Shown in pieces: positions 40,536 to 49,310 of a stretch of 64,000 bases of DNA. Source of the stretch: Lysobacter sp. Root76 (GTDB lineage: Bacteria; Pseudomonadota; Gammaproteobacteria; Xanthomonadales; Xanthomonadaceae). Every line of letters begins with the position of its first letter. Positions within the stretch are counted from its first letter, which is position 1. The stretch is taken from the NCBI RefSeq assembly GCF_001428685.1, contig NZ_LMIK01000005.1, forward strand, positions 267,224 through 331,223, written 5' to 3'. The translations under genes and the position numbers were made by a program. The notes under the pieces are model-generated. The model did not search any database, was not told the DNA's origin, and worked only from the letters and a program-made list of their open reading frames with translations.

Positions 40536-41294
40536 TCAGAACAGGCCGAAACGTTTTTTGGCGACGTTGCGCCGGGTCGGGTCGATGATGTCGTCGAGGT
40601 CGGCGAACTTGTCCAGCAGGCCGTCGGTGCCCTTGCGCAGCTTGAACTCGCGCTCCTCCGGGTACATCGGCACCACGGCGAGGAACTGGATCTCCTTGTC
40701 GTCGTCGATGCGCAGGCGGTGGAAGCCGTCGGGCACGCTGACCGAGGGCAGCAGGATCGCCGTATCCAGGCGCGTGCCGTCGGCGTAGGGCTCCGGCGGG
40801 TCGCCGTTGGCGACGGTATGGCCCCAGCCCAGCCAGGTGCGGTGCTTGTGCGGAAAGCGCGCCAGCATCTTCAGTAGCCGGACCGGCCAGTACCAGCGCT
40901 CGTCCTTCATCGATTCCTGGTCGAGCCGCCAGTCGGCCGGCAGGGTCGCGATCAGTTCCAGATAGCGCGGCGCGTCCGAGCCTTCGGGCACCGTCATCGC
41001 CAGGTCGCTCATGCCGGAGGTCACCAGGCGGACGTAGGGCTGGTTCTCGCTGGCCGGCAGGAAATGCACGTCGATGTGGACCAGGTCCGAGGCCAGCTCA
41101 TGGAACACGCTGCCGATCGGGCCCAGATGGGCTTCGATATGCTCGGAAATCTGTTCCAGGCAGATCTCGCCCTGGACCGGCTCCCACTCCGGCGCTGCGT
41201 CGTAGCGGTAGATCGGGCTGCCGCTGAGGCTGACCACCTCGGCCTTCCTGCCTTCCGCGCCTTCCGCCTGGTTTTCCGTCTGGTCTTCCGCCAT
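40536..41294 (-). CDS. Suppressor of fused (SUFU) domain protein
   Basis: 252 residues. The central part matches bacterial SUFU-like proteins: HIDVHFLPASENQPYVRLVT, LIATLPADW, and the closing WGHTVANGDPPEPYADGT followed by LLPSVSVP. Bacterial SUFU proteins are of unclear role, often found as immunity-like proteins in polymorphic toxin loci. No toxin lies next to this one, so it is probably a free-standing copy. It lies just downstream of parB (48 bp). Confidence 0.85.
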   Translation of the reverse strand: MAEDQTENQAEGAEGRKAEVVSLSGSPIYRYDAAPEWEPVQGEICLEQISEHIEAHLGPIGSVFHELASDLVHIDVHFLPASENQPYVRLVTSGMSDLAMTVPEGSDAPRYLELIATLPADWRLDQESMKDERWYWPVRLLKMLARFPHKHRTWLGWGHTVANGDPPEPYADGTRLDTAILLPSVSVPDGFHRLRIDDDKEIQFLAVVPMYPEEREFKLRKGTDGLLDKFADLDDIIDPTRRNVAKKRFGLF

Positions 41295-41341
41295 GTCCGC
41301 CTCCCCCCTCAGGTCCGGCCGTGGTCGCTGCGTGCCGGGCC

Positions 41342-42244
41342 TTATTCGACCTTGCCGCGCAGCTTTTCCAGCACGCCGTCGAGCGAGTCCAGGTCGCTGT
41401 AATGGATCACCAGGCGGCCCTTGCCGCCGCGGCCGTGCAGCACGTTGACCTGGGTGTTGAGCGATTCCGACAGCTCGCGCTCGAGCGTGGCGATGTCGGC
41501 CTGCGGCTTGGCCTTGGTCGGCTTGGGCTTGCCGCTGCCGGTGGGGACCTTGCCCGCGGCCAGCTGCTGCACGCGGTGTTCGACGTCGCGCACCGACCAG
41601 CCCAGTTCGGCAGCCTGGCGTGCCAGCGCGATCGCGGCCTGCGGCGCCAGGGTCAGCAGCGCGCGCGCATGGCCCATGTCGAGGGCGCGGGTCTCGACCA
41701 GCACCCGGATCTCGGCCGGCAGTTCCAGCAGGCGCAGCAGGTTGGACACCGCCACCCGCGAACGGCCGACCGCTTCGGCGGCCTGGGCGTGGGTGAGGTC
41801 GAATTCGTCGATCAGACGCTGCAGCGCGGTGGCTTCTTCCAGCGGGTTGAGATCTTCGCGCTGGATGTTCTCGATCAGCGCCATCGCGACCACGGTGCGG
41901 TCGTCGACTTCGCGGATCACCACCGGGATTTCGGTCAGCCCGGCCAGCTGGGTCGCGCGCCAGCGGCGTTCGCCGGCGATGATTTCGTAGCGCTTGCCGC
42001 CGATGTCGCGCACGACGATCGGCTGGATCACGCCCTGGGCCTTGATCGACTCGGCCAGCTCGGCGAGCTTGTCGTGGTCCCAGGTCTTGCGCGGCTGGTA
42101 CTTGCCGGCGGTCAGCGCGTCCACCGGCAGCTTGCGCATCACGTCGGCTTCGGTGGCTTCCAGGATCGGCGCCTCGGCGGCGGCCTTGGGGCCGAGCAGG
42201 GCTTCCAGCCCGCGGCCGAGGCCGCGCTTCTTGGCCGCACTCAT
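41342..42244 (-). CDS. parB: Chromosome partitioning protein ParB
   Basis: 300 residues. N-terminal MSAAKKRGLGRGLEALLG (ParA-interaction), the CTPase/ParB box IAGERRWRATQL, ENIQREDLNPLEEA, and the helix-turn-helix THAQAAEAVGRSRVAVSNLL, with a C-terminal dimer domain. It loads on parS sites and segregates the origin region. Its ATG overlaps the parA stop by four bases (ATGA at 42241-42244). No canonical parS (TGTTTCACGTGAAACA type) was noticed in the window. Confidence 0.96.
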   Translation of the reverse strand: MSAAKKRGLGRGLEALLGPKAAAEAPILEATEADVMRKLPVDALTAGKYQPRKTWDHDKLAELAESIKAQGVIQPIVVRDIGGKRYEIIAGERRWRATQLAGLTEIPVVIREVDDRTVVAMALIENIQREDLNPLEEATALQRLIDEFDLTHAQAAEAVGRSRVAVSNLLRLLELPAEIRVLVETRALDMGHARALLTLAPQAAIALARQAAELGWSVRDVEHRVQQLAAGKVPTGSGKPKPTKAKPQADIATLERELSESLNTQVNVLHGRGGKGRLVIHYSDLDSLDGVLEKLRGKVE

Positions 42245-43056
42245 GCCACGGTCTCCTTGTGGTCGCGTTGCGCCGTCTTGGCGGCCTGGTCGCGCTCGCG
42301 CTGGCGGCGCAGCACTTCGCCGGCCAGGCCCAGGTAGGCGATGCCGCCGCGGCTGGCCTTGTCGTAGCCGACGATGCTCTGGCCGTGGCTGGGCGCTTCG
42401 GCCAGGCGCACGTTGCGCGGCACGATGGTGCGGAACACGCGGTCGCCGAAGTGATTGGTCAGCTCGGCCGAGACCGCGTTGGCGAGGTTGTTGCGCACGT
42501 CGAACATGGTGCGCAGCACGCCTTCGATCTCCAGGTCCGGGTTGAGCCTGGCCTTGAGCGCGTTGATGGTGTCGAGCAGGGCGCTGATGCCTTCCAGCGC
42601 GTAGTACTCGCACTGCATCGGCACGATGATCGAATCGGCCGCGGTCAGCGCGTTGAGCGTGAGCAGCGACAGCGCCGGCGGGCAGTCGATCAGGATGTAG
42701 TCGTAGTTGGCGCGCAGCGGCGCCAATGCGCTCTTCAGGCGCTGCTCGCGCGCGTCCTCGCCCATCAGGCGGATTTCGGCGGCGGTCAGCTCGATGTTGG
42801 CCGGCAGCAGGTCGAACTCTTCCGGCGCGCGCACCAGGATCGAGGCGGCGTCGGCTTCGCCCAGCATCACGTCGCAGATCGAGTCCTCGATCGTGCGCTT
42901 GTCGATGCCGCTGCCCATCGTGGCGTTGCCCTGCGGGTCCAGGTCGACCAGCAGCACGCGCTTGGGCGTGCGCGCGAGCGCGGCGGCCAGGTTGACCGCG
43001 GTGGTGGTCTTGCCTACCCCGCCTTTCTGATTGGCGACGGCGATGATGCGGGCCAT
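42241..43056 (-). CDS. parA: Chromosome partitioning ATPase ParA
   Basis: 271 residues from MARIIAVANQKGG. Deviant Walker A KGGVGKTT, Walker B-like IDCPPALS and the C-terminal DNA-binding helices. The open frame extends 35 codons upstream but the family begins at the Met chosen. It works with ParB in origin segregation. Cluster order rsmG-parA-parB is typical near the chromosomal origin, although mnmG is not seen upstream of rsmG here. Confidence 0.96.
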   Translation of the reverse strand: MARIIAVANQKGGVGKTTTAVNLAAALARTPKRVLLVDLDPQGNATMGSGIDKRTIEDSICDVMLGEADAASILVRAPEEFDLLPANIELTAAEIRLMGEDAREQRLKSALAPLRANYDYILIDCPPALSLLTLNALTAADSIIVPMQCEYYALEGISALLDTINALKARLNPDLEIEGVLRTMFDVRNNLANAVSAELTNHFGDRVFRTIVPRNVRLAEAPSHGQSIVGYDKASRGGIAYLGLAGEVLRRQRERDQAAKTAQRDHKETVA

Positions 43057-43157
43057 GCGGCTCGTCCCCTGCTGTACCGGCTGTGAGGTGTGTTCGGACG
43101 GCGCCGGGCGCCGGTCGGACTGGGGATTATGCCCGGACGGGACGCGTTCGCGGTCCG

Positions 43158-43853
43158 TCATGCGTCATTTCGGTCCGCGTCCGGCCCGGGGCCGGCAGGG
43201 GCGCGGTCGACCACGACCAGATGGCGCTCGGCGTTCAGCCCCGGCACCGCCAGCGGGTGCGACGCGCGCACGCGCCAGCCCGCCGGCAGTGCGGCGATCT
43301 CGTCGACCGGGTGGGCGCCCTTCATCGCCAGCAGCACGCCGTCGGGCTTGAGCAGGTGGCCGCCCAGTTCCAGGATCAGCGGCAGGGTCGCCAGGGCGCG
43401 CGCGGTGATGGCGTCGTAGGCGCCGGGCTCGGCGAAGGCCTCGATCCGCGATTCGGCCACGCGCGCGTCCTTCAAACCCAGGGTGCGCAGGGCTTCGCGC
43501 ATGAAGCGCGCCTTCTTGCCGTTGCTCTCGACCAGGGTCACGCGCAGGCCCGGCTTGACGATCGCCAGCGGGATCCCGGGCAGGCCGGCGCCGGTGCCCA
43601 GGTCGGCCAGGGCGCCGCCGCGCTGCGCGATCGCGTCGACGTAGGGGTGCATCGCCAGCGAGTCGAGCAGGTGCTTGGTCACCATCTCCTGCGGGTCGCG
43701 CACCGCGGTGAGGTTGTAGGTGCGGTTCCAGCGCGCGAGCAGGGCCAGATAGTCCAGCAGCGGCGCGGCCAGGGCCGGATCCAGGGCCAGCGCGGACAGG
43801 CCGGCTTCGAGCTCGCGACGGAGCCCGGCGGGGAGGGGAGCGGGTGCGTTCAT
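43158..43853 (-). CDS. rsmG: 16S rRNA (guanine527-N7) methyltransferase RsmG
   Basis: 231 residues. SAM-binding [39 protein letters not shown] and [14 protein letters not shown] are characteristic. It methylates G527 of 16S rRNA. First of the rsmG-parA-parB cluster, 101 bp before parA. The C-terminus [13 protein letters not shown] is a short variable tail. Confidence 0.95.
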   Translation of the reverse strand: MNAPAPLPAGLRRELEAGLSALALDPALAAPLLDYLALLARWNRTYNLTAVRDPQEMVTKHLLDSLAMHPYVDAIAQRGGALADLGTGAGLPGIPLAIVKPGLRVTLVESNGKKARFMREALRTLGLKDARVAESRIEAFAEPGAYDAITARALATLPLILELGGHLLKPDGVLLAMKGAHPVDEIAALPAGWRVRASHPLAVPGLNAERHLVVVDRAPAGPGPDADRNDA

Positions 43854-43886
43854 CGGCGACAGTATCGCCGATGGCGCCGGCCGGGC

Positions 43887-44489
43887 TCAGGCCGCACCGG
43901 TGCCGGCGGGCGCCGCGGCGTCGGCGAACGGCCGCCAGGCCAGCGCACCGACGTAGCCCGGCGCCGGCGCCAGTTCCTGCAGCCGCCATTCCGACGGCGC
44001 ACCCAAGGCGGGGTCGCTGTCGACCAGCAGCAGGCGGCCGTCGCGTTCTTCGAAACGCAGCCGGTGCAGGCCGAACGAGAGGCCGTGGCCGTGCGCTTTC
44101 AGTACCGCTTCCTTCAGGCACCACAGGCGCAGGAAGGCGCGGTCGCGGTCGGGTTGGACGTTCAGCCAGGCGGTTTCGGGGGCGGTGAAATAGCGATCGG
44201 ACACCGCCAGCGCGCGGGGCCGCGGACGCAGCCGTTCCAGGTCGACGCCGACCCGTCCGCGCGCGGTCAGGGCGATCAGCAGGCTGTCGCCGCTGTGGCT
44301 CCAGTTGCAGTCCCAGCGCTCGTACGGCGCTTCCAGGTAGGGGCGCTGGCGGCCGTCGCGGCCCAGATGCAGGGTTTGCGGCGCGGTGCCCAGCTGTTCG
44401 GCCAGCCAGGTCCGCGCCTGCGCCTCGGCGGCATGGCCGGGCGTGTGCGGCTGCCAGGTCCAGCGCGGCGCAGGGTCGGTGGGAGTCAT
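43887..44489 (-). CDS. 4'-Phosphopantetheinyl transferase (Sfp/HetI type)
   Basis: 200 residues. The magnesium-binding signature GRVGVDLERL and the second motif RLWCLKEAVLKAHGHGL define the family. It transfers phosphopantetheine from CoA to carrier proteins of fatty acid, polyketide or peptide synthetases. Start at 44489 is preferred; upstream in-frame codons lack coding character. A divergent adenylating ligase gene lies 184 bp away; in related bacteria such pairs serve aryl polyene (xanthomonadin-like) pigments, but no other pigment genes are here. Confidence 0.9.
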   Translation of the reverse strand: MTPTDPAPRWTWQPHTPGHAAEAQARTWLAEQLGTAPQTLHLGRDGRQRPYLEAPYERWDCNWSHSGDSLLIALTARGRVGVDLERLRPRPRALAVSDRYFTAPETAWLNVQPDRDRAFLRLWCLKEAVLKAHGHGLSFGLHRLRFEERDGRLLLVDSDPALGAPSEWRLQELAPAPGYVGALAWRPFADAAAPAGTGAA

Positions 44490-44673
44490 CGGCAGGTCAG
44501 GGACATGAACAATCGTTTGGCGGAACGCCAGCGCGCCAGCGTAAGCTAAAGACGGGGACGCGGCGCTAGGCCGCGATCGATGCCGATGCCGCACGGCCGG
44601 CGCTTAGGGGAAGACGGCGCTGCCGTCGGCGTAGGAATGGTGCGGCTGCGGCCGGAGCGACGAATGGCGGACG

Positions 44674-46035
44674 ATGTCAGCGGTAGTTGATCATGATGCG
44701 GTACCCGGCGACGAACGCGTCGCCCTGGCGACCGGTACGGGCGAGCGTCTGTTCGCGTTCGCGCATGGCGATGCGATCGCGCAGCAGCGCTTCGAGCGCG
44801 AAGTGCGCGCGCTGGCGGCGGCGCTGCCGTCGGCGCGCTATGCGATCAATCTGTGCGAAGACCGCTACCGCTTCCTGGTCGCCTTCAGCGCGGCCGCCCT
44901 GCGCGGCCAGACCACGCTGCTGCCGCCCTCGCGCGCGCCGGCCGTGGTCGGCGACGCGCTGGCCCAGCACGCCGACAGTTATTGCCTGGGCGATACCGCG
45001 CTGGAACCGCCGCCGCCGCGCTACTGGCGCCTGCCCGGGACGCTGGCGCAACTCGACGGCCCGGCGCCGACCGTCGCGGCCGATGCGCTGGTCGCGATCG
45101 GCTTCACCTCCGGCAGCACCGGCCAGCCCAAGCCCAATCCGAAAACCTGGCGCTGCTTCCGCGCCAGCACCGCGCAGAACCTGGCCGCGCTCGCCGATCT
45201 GCTCGCGCCCGACACGATCACGCCACTGGTCGCGACCGTGCCGCCGCAGCACATGTACGGCATGGAGATGTCGGTCCTGCTGCCGCTGCTGGGCCCGGTC
45301 GCGGTGCACGCGGCGCGTCCGTTCTTTCCCGGCGACGTCGCCCTGGCCCTGGCCGACGCGCCGGCGCCGCCGCTGCTGGTGACCACGCCGGTGCATCTGC
45401 GCGCCCTGGTCGAATCCGGCATCGCCTTGCCGGCGCTGGCCGGCATCGTCTCGGCCACCGCGCCGCTGCCGCGGGAACTCGCCCTGGCCGCGGAAACGCG
45501 CTACGGCTGCGAGGTCCGCGAAGTGTTCGGTTCCACCGAAACCTGCGTGATCGCACGCCGCCGCACCGCCCACGAGGACGCCTGGACGCCGCTGCCGGGC
45601 GTGCGCTTGTCGCCGCAACCCGACGGCACCGCGGTGCACGCGCCGCACCTGCCCGAGGCGGTGGTGTTGGCCGATCTGATGGAAGTCGGCGCCGACGGCC
45701 GTTTCGTGCTGCGCGGACGCAGCGCCGACCTGCTCGAAATCGCCGGCAAGCGCGCTTCGTTGGGCGACCTCACCCGCAAACTGCTCGCGATCGACGGCGT
45801 CGAGGACGGCGTGGTGTTCCAGCTCGACAGCGACGACGGCGCGGTGCGCCGGATCGCCGCGCTCGCGGTCGCGCCGCGGTTGGAAGAGGCCGAAATCCTG
45901 CGCGCATTGCGCGCCAGCATCGATCCGGTATTCCTGCCGCGTCCGCTGCGCCGCGTCGATGCGCTGCCGCGCAACGAGACCGGAAAATTGCCGCGCGACC
46001 TGCTCTTGCAGCTGCTGCGCAGCAACGGTGGTTAA
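44674..46035 (+). CDS. Adenylate-forming acyl/aryl ligase
   Basis: 453 residues, shorter than typical acyl-CoA synthetases. The AMP-binding loop is GFTSGSTGQPKPNPKTW, with EVFGSTETCVIARR, LADLMEVG and LRGRSADLLEIAGKRASLGD at the hinge; the catalytic Lys is in RNETGKLPRD. Size and style fit the AMP-ligases of aryl polyene/xanthomonadin clusters, which load 4-hydroxybenzoate-type starters on a carrier protein. That cluster's ketosynthases and carrier proteins are absent from the window. Divergent from the phosphopantetheinyl transferase. Confidence 0.8.
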   Translation: MSAVVDHDAVPGDERVALATGTGERLFAFAHGDAIAQQRFEREVRALAAALPSARYAINLCEDRYRFLVAFSAAALRGQTTLLPPSRAPAVVGDALAQHADSYCLGDTALEPPPPRYWRLPGTLAQLDGPAPTVAADALVAIGFTSGSTGQPKPNPKTWRCFRASTAQNLAALADLLAPDTITPLVATVPPQHMYGMEMSVLLPLLGPVAVHAARPFFPGDVALALADAPAPPLLVTTPVHLRALVESGIALPALAGIVSATAPLPRELALAAETRYGCEVREVFGSTETCVIARRRTAHEDAWTPLPGVRLSPQPDGTAVHAPHLPEAVVLADLMEVGADGRFVLRGRSADLLEIAGKRASLGDLTRKLLAIDGVEDGVVFQLDSDDGAVRRIAALAVAPRLEEAEILRALRASIDPVFLPRPLRRVDALPRNETGKLPRDLLLQLLRSNGG

Positions 46036-46206
46036 ACTCCACGCGCGGCGTGTCTACGCCGCGTGACGCGCTTCGCCGCAGCGCGAACATTTAACGTTGC
46101 CATCACAAATACGCATCCAGACTGCAATCGTCCGATGCGACAGGCGAGTGCATCCTCACGGCGCAAGTGCGATCGGGCGTCCTCTGAACTATTAGGAGAC
46201 ACCGAC

Positions 46207-46482
46207 ATGATGGGCATCATCATTTGGCTCGTGGTTGGCGGCGTCATCGGTTGGCTGGCCAGTTTGGTCATGCGCACCGATGGGCAGCAGGGCATCTTTC
46301 TCAACGTCATCGTAGGCATCGTCGGCGCATTTCTCGGCGGTTGGCTCGGCGGCGTGCTGGGTCTAGGTGCGGGCGATATCAACGATGGCAACTTCAGTCT
46401 GACCGGCTTGCTGCTGTCGCTGGTCGGCGCGATCGTGCTGCTCGGCATCGTCAACCTGTTCCGGCGCGGTCGCGTGCGCTGA
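46207..46482 (+). CDS. GlsB/YeaQ/YmgE family membrane protein
   Basis: 91 residues, three hydrophobic helices rich in Gly: IIIWLVVGGVIGWLASLVM, IFLNVIVGIVGAFLGGWLGG and LLLSLVGAIVLLGIVNLF. Family members are stress-induced inner-membrane proteins of unknown mechanism. ATG 46207 has AGGAG 8 nt before it; a second ATG follows one codon later. A strong terminator follows the stop. Confidence 0.9.
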   Translation: MMGIIIWLVVGGVIGWLASLVMRTDGQQGIFLNVIVGIVGAFLGGWLGGVLGLGAGDINDGNFSLTGLLLSLVGAIVLLGIVNLFRRGRVR

Positions 46483-46503
46483 GCGCGCAGGCCGACGGAA
46501 ACG

Positions 46504-46531
46504 AAAAAGCCCGGCATCGCCGGGCTTTTTT
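46504..46531 (+). terminator. Terminator after GlsB-family gene
   Basis: Perfect 12-bp stem AAAAAGCCCGGC/GCCGGGCTTTTT with an ATC loop and one further T; 21 bp beyond the stop. Confidence 0.93.
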
Positions 46532-46550
46532 GTGCTGCTGCTTCTGCCTT

Positions 46551-46662
46551 CTGTGGGAGCGGCGTAAGCCGCGACCGCGACCTTCGTCTTCCGACGGCGG
46601 TTTCGCTACGGCTCTGCCTTCTGCTTCCTGCCTCCTGTGGGAGCGGCGTAAGCCGCGATTGC
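46551..46662. repeat. Two direct REP-like repeats
   Basis: Copies at 46551-46578 and 46635-46662 share CTGTGGGAGCGGCGTAAGCC, which contains a small hairpin (GCGGC-GTAA-GCCGC). This motif is a common REP-type repeat of Pseudomonas and xanthomonads. Part of a gene-free stretch, 46483-47016. Confidence 0.85.
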
Positions 46663-46698
46663 GAATTCCGTTTGCTGCGTTGGTTTCGTTGCCTAAGT

Positions 46699-46986
<288 letters not shown>

Positions 46987-47016
46987 GGCGAAGCTCGCCC
47001 TTCCGTGCAACCAGAC

Positions 47017-47784
47017 TCAGCCCAACTCCACCCAAGCCGGCGCGTGGTCGCTGGGCCGTTCCCAGGTGCGCGGCTCGCGGTCGATGCCGGCGCCGGCGCA
47101 GCGGGCGCGCAACGCGTCGGAGACCAGCGCCAGGTCGATGCGCAGGCCGAGGTTGCGGCGGAACGCGGCCTGGCGGTAATCCCACCAGCTGAACTCGCCG
47201 GCGCCGTCGTTGTGCATGCGGTAGCTGTCGTGCAAGCCCAGCGCGTACAGGCGGCGCAGCGCATCGCGTTCGGCGGTCGAGGTCAGGATGTGGCCCTCGT
47301 TCCACACGGCCGGGTCGTACACGTCGCGCTCGTCGGGTGCGATGTTGAAGTCGCCCAGCACCACCAGCTGCGGGTGCGCGCGCAGTTCTTCGGCCAGCCA
47401 GTCGTGGATCGCATCCAGCCAGCGCAGTTTGTAGGCGTACTTGTCGGTGCCCACGTCCTGGCCGTTGACCACGTACAGGTTGACGATGCGCACATCGCCG
47501 ACGGTGGCGGCGATCACGCGCTTCTGCTCGTCCTCGAAGCCGGGCACGCCGATCTGCACGTCGCGCGCGCTTTCGCGCGACAGGATCGCCACGCCGTTGT
47601 AGGTCTTCTGGCCGGCGAACACGCTGCGGTAGCCCAGCGCGGCCAGGGCGTCGTCGGGGAAGCGGTGGTCTTCGAGCTTGGTTTCCTGCAGCGCCACCAC
47701 GTCCGGCATGCGCAGGCCCAGCCAGGTTTCCAGGTGCGGCATGCGCACGTTGAGCGAGTTGACGTTCCAGCTGACGATTTTCAT
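47017..47784 (-). CDS. xth: Exodeoxyribonuclease III family protein
   Basis: 255 residues, the bacterial ExoIII/ExoA size. AP endonuclease and 3'-5' exonuclease of base excision repair. Catalytic motifs: SWNVNSLNVR, QETKLEDHRF (metal-binding Glu), VLGDFNIAPDERD and the closing PSDHAPAWVEL. Single gene; it marks the conserved side of the island that begins beyond its 5' end. Confidence 0.94.
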   Translation of the reverse strand: MKIVSWNVNSLNVRMPHLETWLGLRMPDVVALQETKLEDHRFPDDALAALGYRSVFAGQKTYNGVAILSRESARDVQIGVPGFEDEQKRVIAATVGDVRIVNLYVVNGQDVGTDKYAYKLRWLDAIHDWLAEELRAHPQLVVLGDFNIAPDERDVYDPAVWNEGHILTSTAERDALRRLYALGLHDSYRMHNDGAGEFSWWDYRQAAFRRNLGLRIDLALVSDALRARCAGAGIDREPRTWERPSDHAPAWVELG

Positions 47785-47913
47785 ATGGGCATCAACCTAT
47801 TGAATTTATTATATTTATTTCTTCGCTTCATCGATCATGCTCCCAGCGATACCCGCAATTTGCCTAGGTCGCAGATGCCTGTGGCCGGGCCTCATTTTCA
47901 GACTATAGCCCTC

Positions 47914-47931
47914 TTTCAGCATTTGCTGAAA
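47914..47931. promoter_or_regulatory. Operator-like palindrome 1 upstream of abiEi-like gene
   Basis: TTTCAGCA-TT-TGCTGAAA, perfect 8-bp arms. It sits 79 bp before the antitoxin start in an AT-rich leader, and the same half-site recurs at 47980. AbiEi-type antitoxins repress their own promoter by binding paired inverted repeats. Confidence 0.72.
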
Positions 47932-47979
47932 CCTGCCATTCCACTGAACGCTGCTTGATTATTTCACTAGAATTGCTAA

Positions 47980-47997
47980 TTTCAGCAAATTCTGAAA
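47980..47997. promoter_or_regulatory. Operator-like palindrome 2 upstream of abiEi-like gene
   Basis: TTTCAG-CAAATT-CTGAAA, a second copy of the TTTCAG half-site pair, 66 bp from the first and 12 bp before the start codon. Together they resemble the two inverted repeats bound by AbiEi. Confidence 0.72.
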
Positions 47998-48009
47998 CAG
48001 GCCGAATCA

Positions 48010-49074
48010 GTGAAAAGCACCGAATCCCGCGCTGCCGAGGCGCTCCGGGAACTGCTGGAGCGGGTGCCTGCGATCCGAGTGTTGGACGTCAAGCAGGAAG
48101 TCGCCGACGCCGGTAAACAGGTAGATATTCTTGCGCGCCTCGACGCCGACGGTCGCCGCTACACGCTGGCGTGCGAGGTGAAGTCCAACGGCCAGCCACG
48201 GTATGTCCGTCCGGCGCTTCTACAGTTGCGCGACTACGTTGCTGGACGAACCCCGGAAACCATACCGGTGCTGGTCGCTCCCTACCTGTCGCCCAACGTC
48301 CAATCGCTGTGCCGCGAGGAAGGCGTAGGGTTCCTCGACCTCGAAGGCAACGCCTACCTGGCGTTCGGCGGCATCTTCATCGAGCGGCAGGTCGCGAGCA
48401 AGCCGAAGACGGAGCGCCGCGAACTAAAGTCGTTGTTCACGCCGAAGTCGGCGCAGGTGCTGCGCGTGCTGCTCCGTGATCCGGACCGGACCTGGCGGGT
48501 AGTCGAACTCGCCGAAGCGGCCGCCGTCAGCGTGGGCCATGTCAGCAACGTGCGCGGCAGCTTGCTGGACAGGGAATGGGCGGAAGTCTCCGAAGAAGGA
48601 CTGCGTTTGTCCAAGCCTGACGCATTGCTCGACGCATGGGCGGCCACGTACGCGGCTCCCACCGGGCAACGGGTGAACTTTTATACGACGCTGCACGGCA
48701 AGGCGCTGGACGAGGCGGCGCGACAGGCGCTAGGCACGGACGCTGAAGTAGGACAGGCCGTGTTCGCTTCCTATTCGGCGGCGCATTGGCTGGCGTCTTA
48801 TGCGCGCACCGGCACCCATTATTTCTACGCGGACGCCAAGGGCCTTGAACGACTTCGTTCCGTGCTGAACCTATCCTCGGCTTCAAACGGCCAGAATGTC
48901 GTCGTGACGCTGCCCAAGGACGAAGGGCTGTTCCTCGACATCATTGAGCCGGCGCCCGGTGCAGTCTGCACCAGCCCCGTGCAAACCTATCTGGACCTGG
49001 TCGTGTCCAGCGAACGCGGCACGGAAGCGGCCGACCATCTACGAAAGGAAAAGCTGGCGTGGCCGAAAGGTTGA
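48010..49074 (+). CDS. AbiEi-type antitoxin (type IV toxin-antitoxin), long form
   Basis: 354 residues, GTG start. The N-terminal part (DAGKQVDILARLDADGRRYT then LACEVKSNGQPRYV) looks like a nuclease-fold (D-x-n-E-x-K) domain. A winged helix region follows (TPKSAQVLRVLLRDPDRTWR with AVSVGHVSNVRGSLL), then the C-terminal antitoxin part. Proteins of this layout are annotated as AbiEi family antitoxins. The upstream region has two operator-like palindromes. The overlapping toxin gene downstream is destroyed by a nonsense codon, a frameshift and a truncation, so this antitoxin is an orphan. Confidence 0.8.
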   Translation: MKSTESRAAEALRELLERVPAIRVLDVKQEVADAGKQVDILARLDADGRRYTLACEVKSNGQPRYVRPALLQLRDYVAGRTPETIPVLVAPYLSPNVQSLCREEGVGFLDLEGNAYLAFGGIFIERQVASKPKTERRELKSLFTPKSAQVLRVLLRDPDRTWRVVELAEAAAVSVGHVSNVRGSLLDREWAEVSEEGLRLSKPDALLDAWAATYAAPTGQRVNFYTTLHGKALDEAARQALGTDAEVGQAVFASYSAAHWLASYARTGTHYFYADAKGLERLRSVLNLSSASNGQNVVVTLPKDEGLFLDIIEPAPGAVCTSPVQTYLDLVVSSERGTEAADHLRKEKLAWPKG

Positions 49075-49310
49075 TCCCGTAGGAACCGCGATCCGCCGCC
49101 GACTACGACGACCGCACCACGGCCGCGGTGAAGACCGTGCTGGTCGAGAACGGCCAGATCCTCGGCAGCTTCAAGGGAAAATTTGCCGTGGTCGGCGGTG
49201 CGGTGCCATGGCTGCTGCTCGCCCACGAGGACAGCCGCATGTCGGCACGCTCGACTTGGACCTCGGCCTGGATACGGAAGTGCCCGGCGACGCCGCTGCG
49301 TTCCCATCGC
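49059..49310 (+). pseudogene. AbiEii-type toxin remnant
   Basis: A GTG at 49059, overlapping the antitoxin end, starts VAERLIP, but the eighth codon is TAG (49080-49082). Beyond it the same frame continues EPRSAADYDDRTTAAVKTVL and FAVVGGAVPWLLLAHEDS, which is the N-terminus of AbiEii nucleotidyltransferase toxins. At about 49237 one base is missing and the sequence goes on in another frame as HVGTLDLDLGLDTEVPGD, the catalytic D-x-D region. It then stops resembling the family near 49.30 kb, where a UbiB remnant begins. Confidence 0.75.

Noticed and set aside
41342-43853. parS site near parAB
   Set aside because: No 16-bp TGTTTCACGTGAAACA-type palindrome was found by eye in this cluster.
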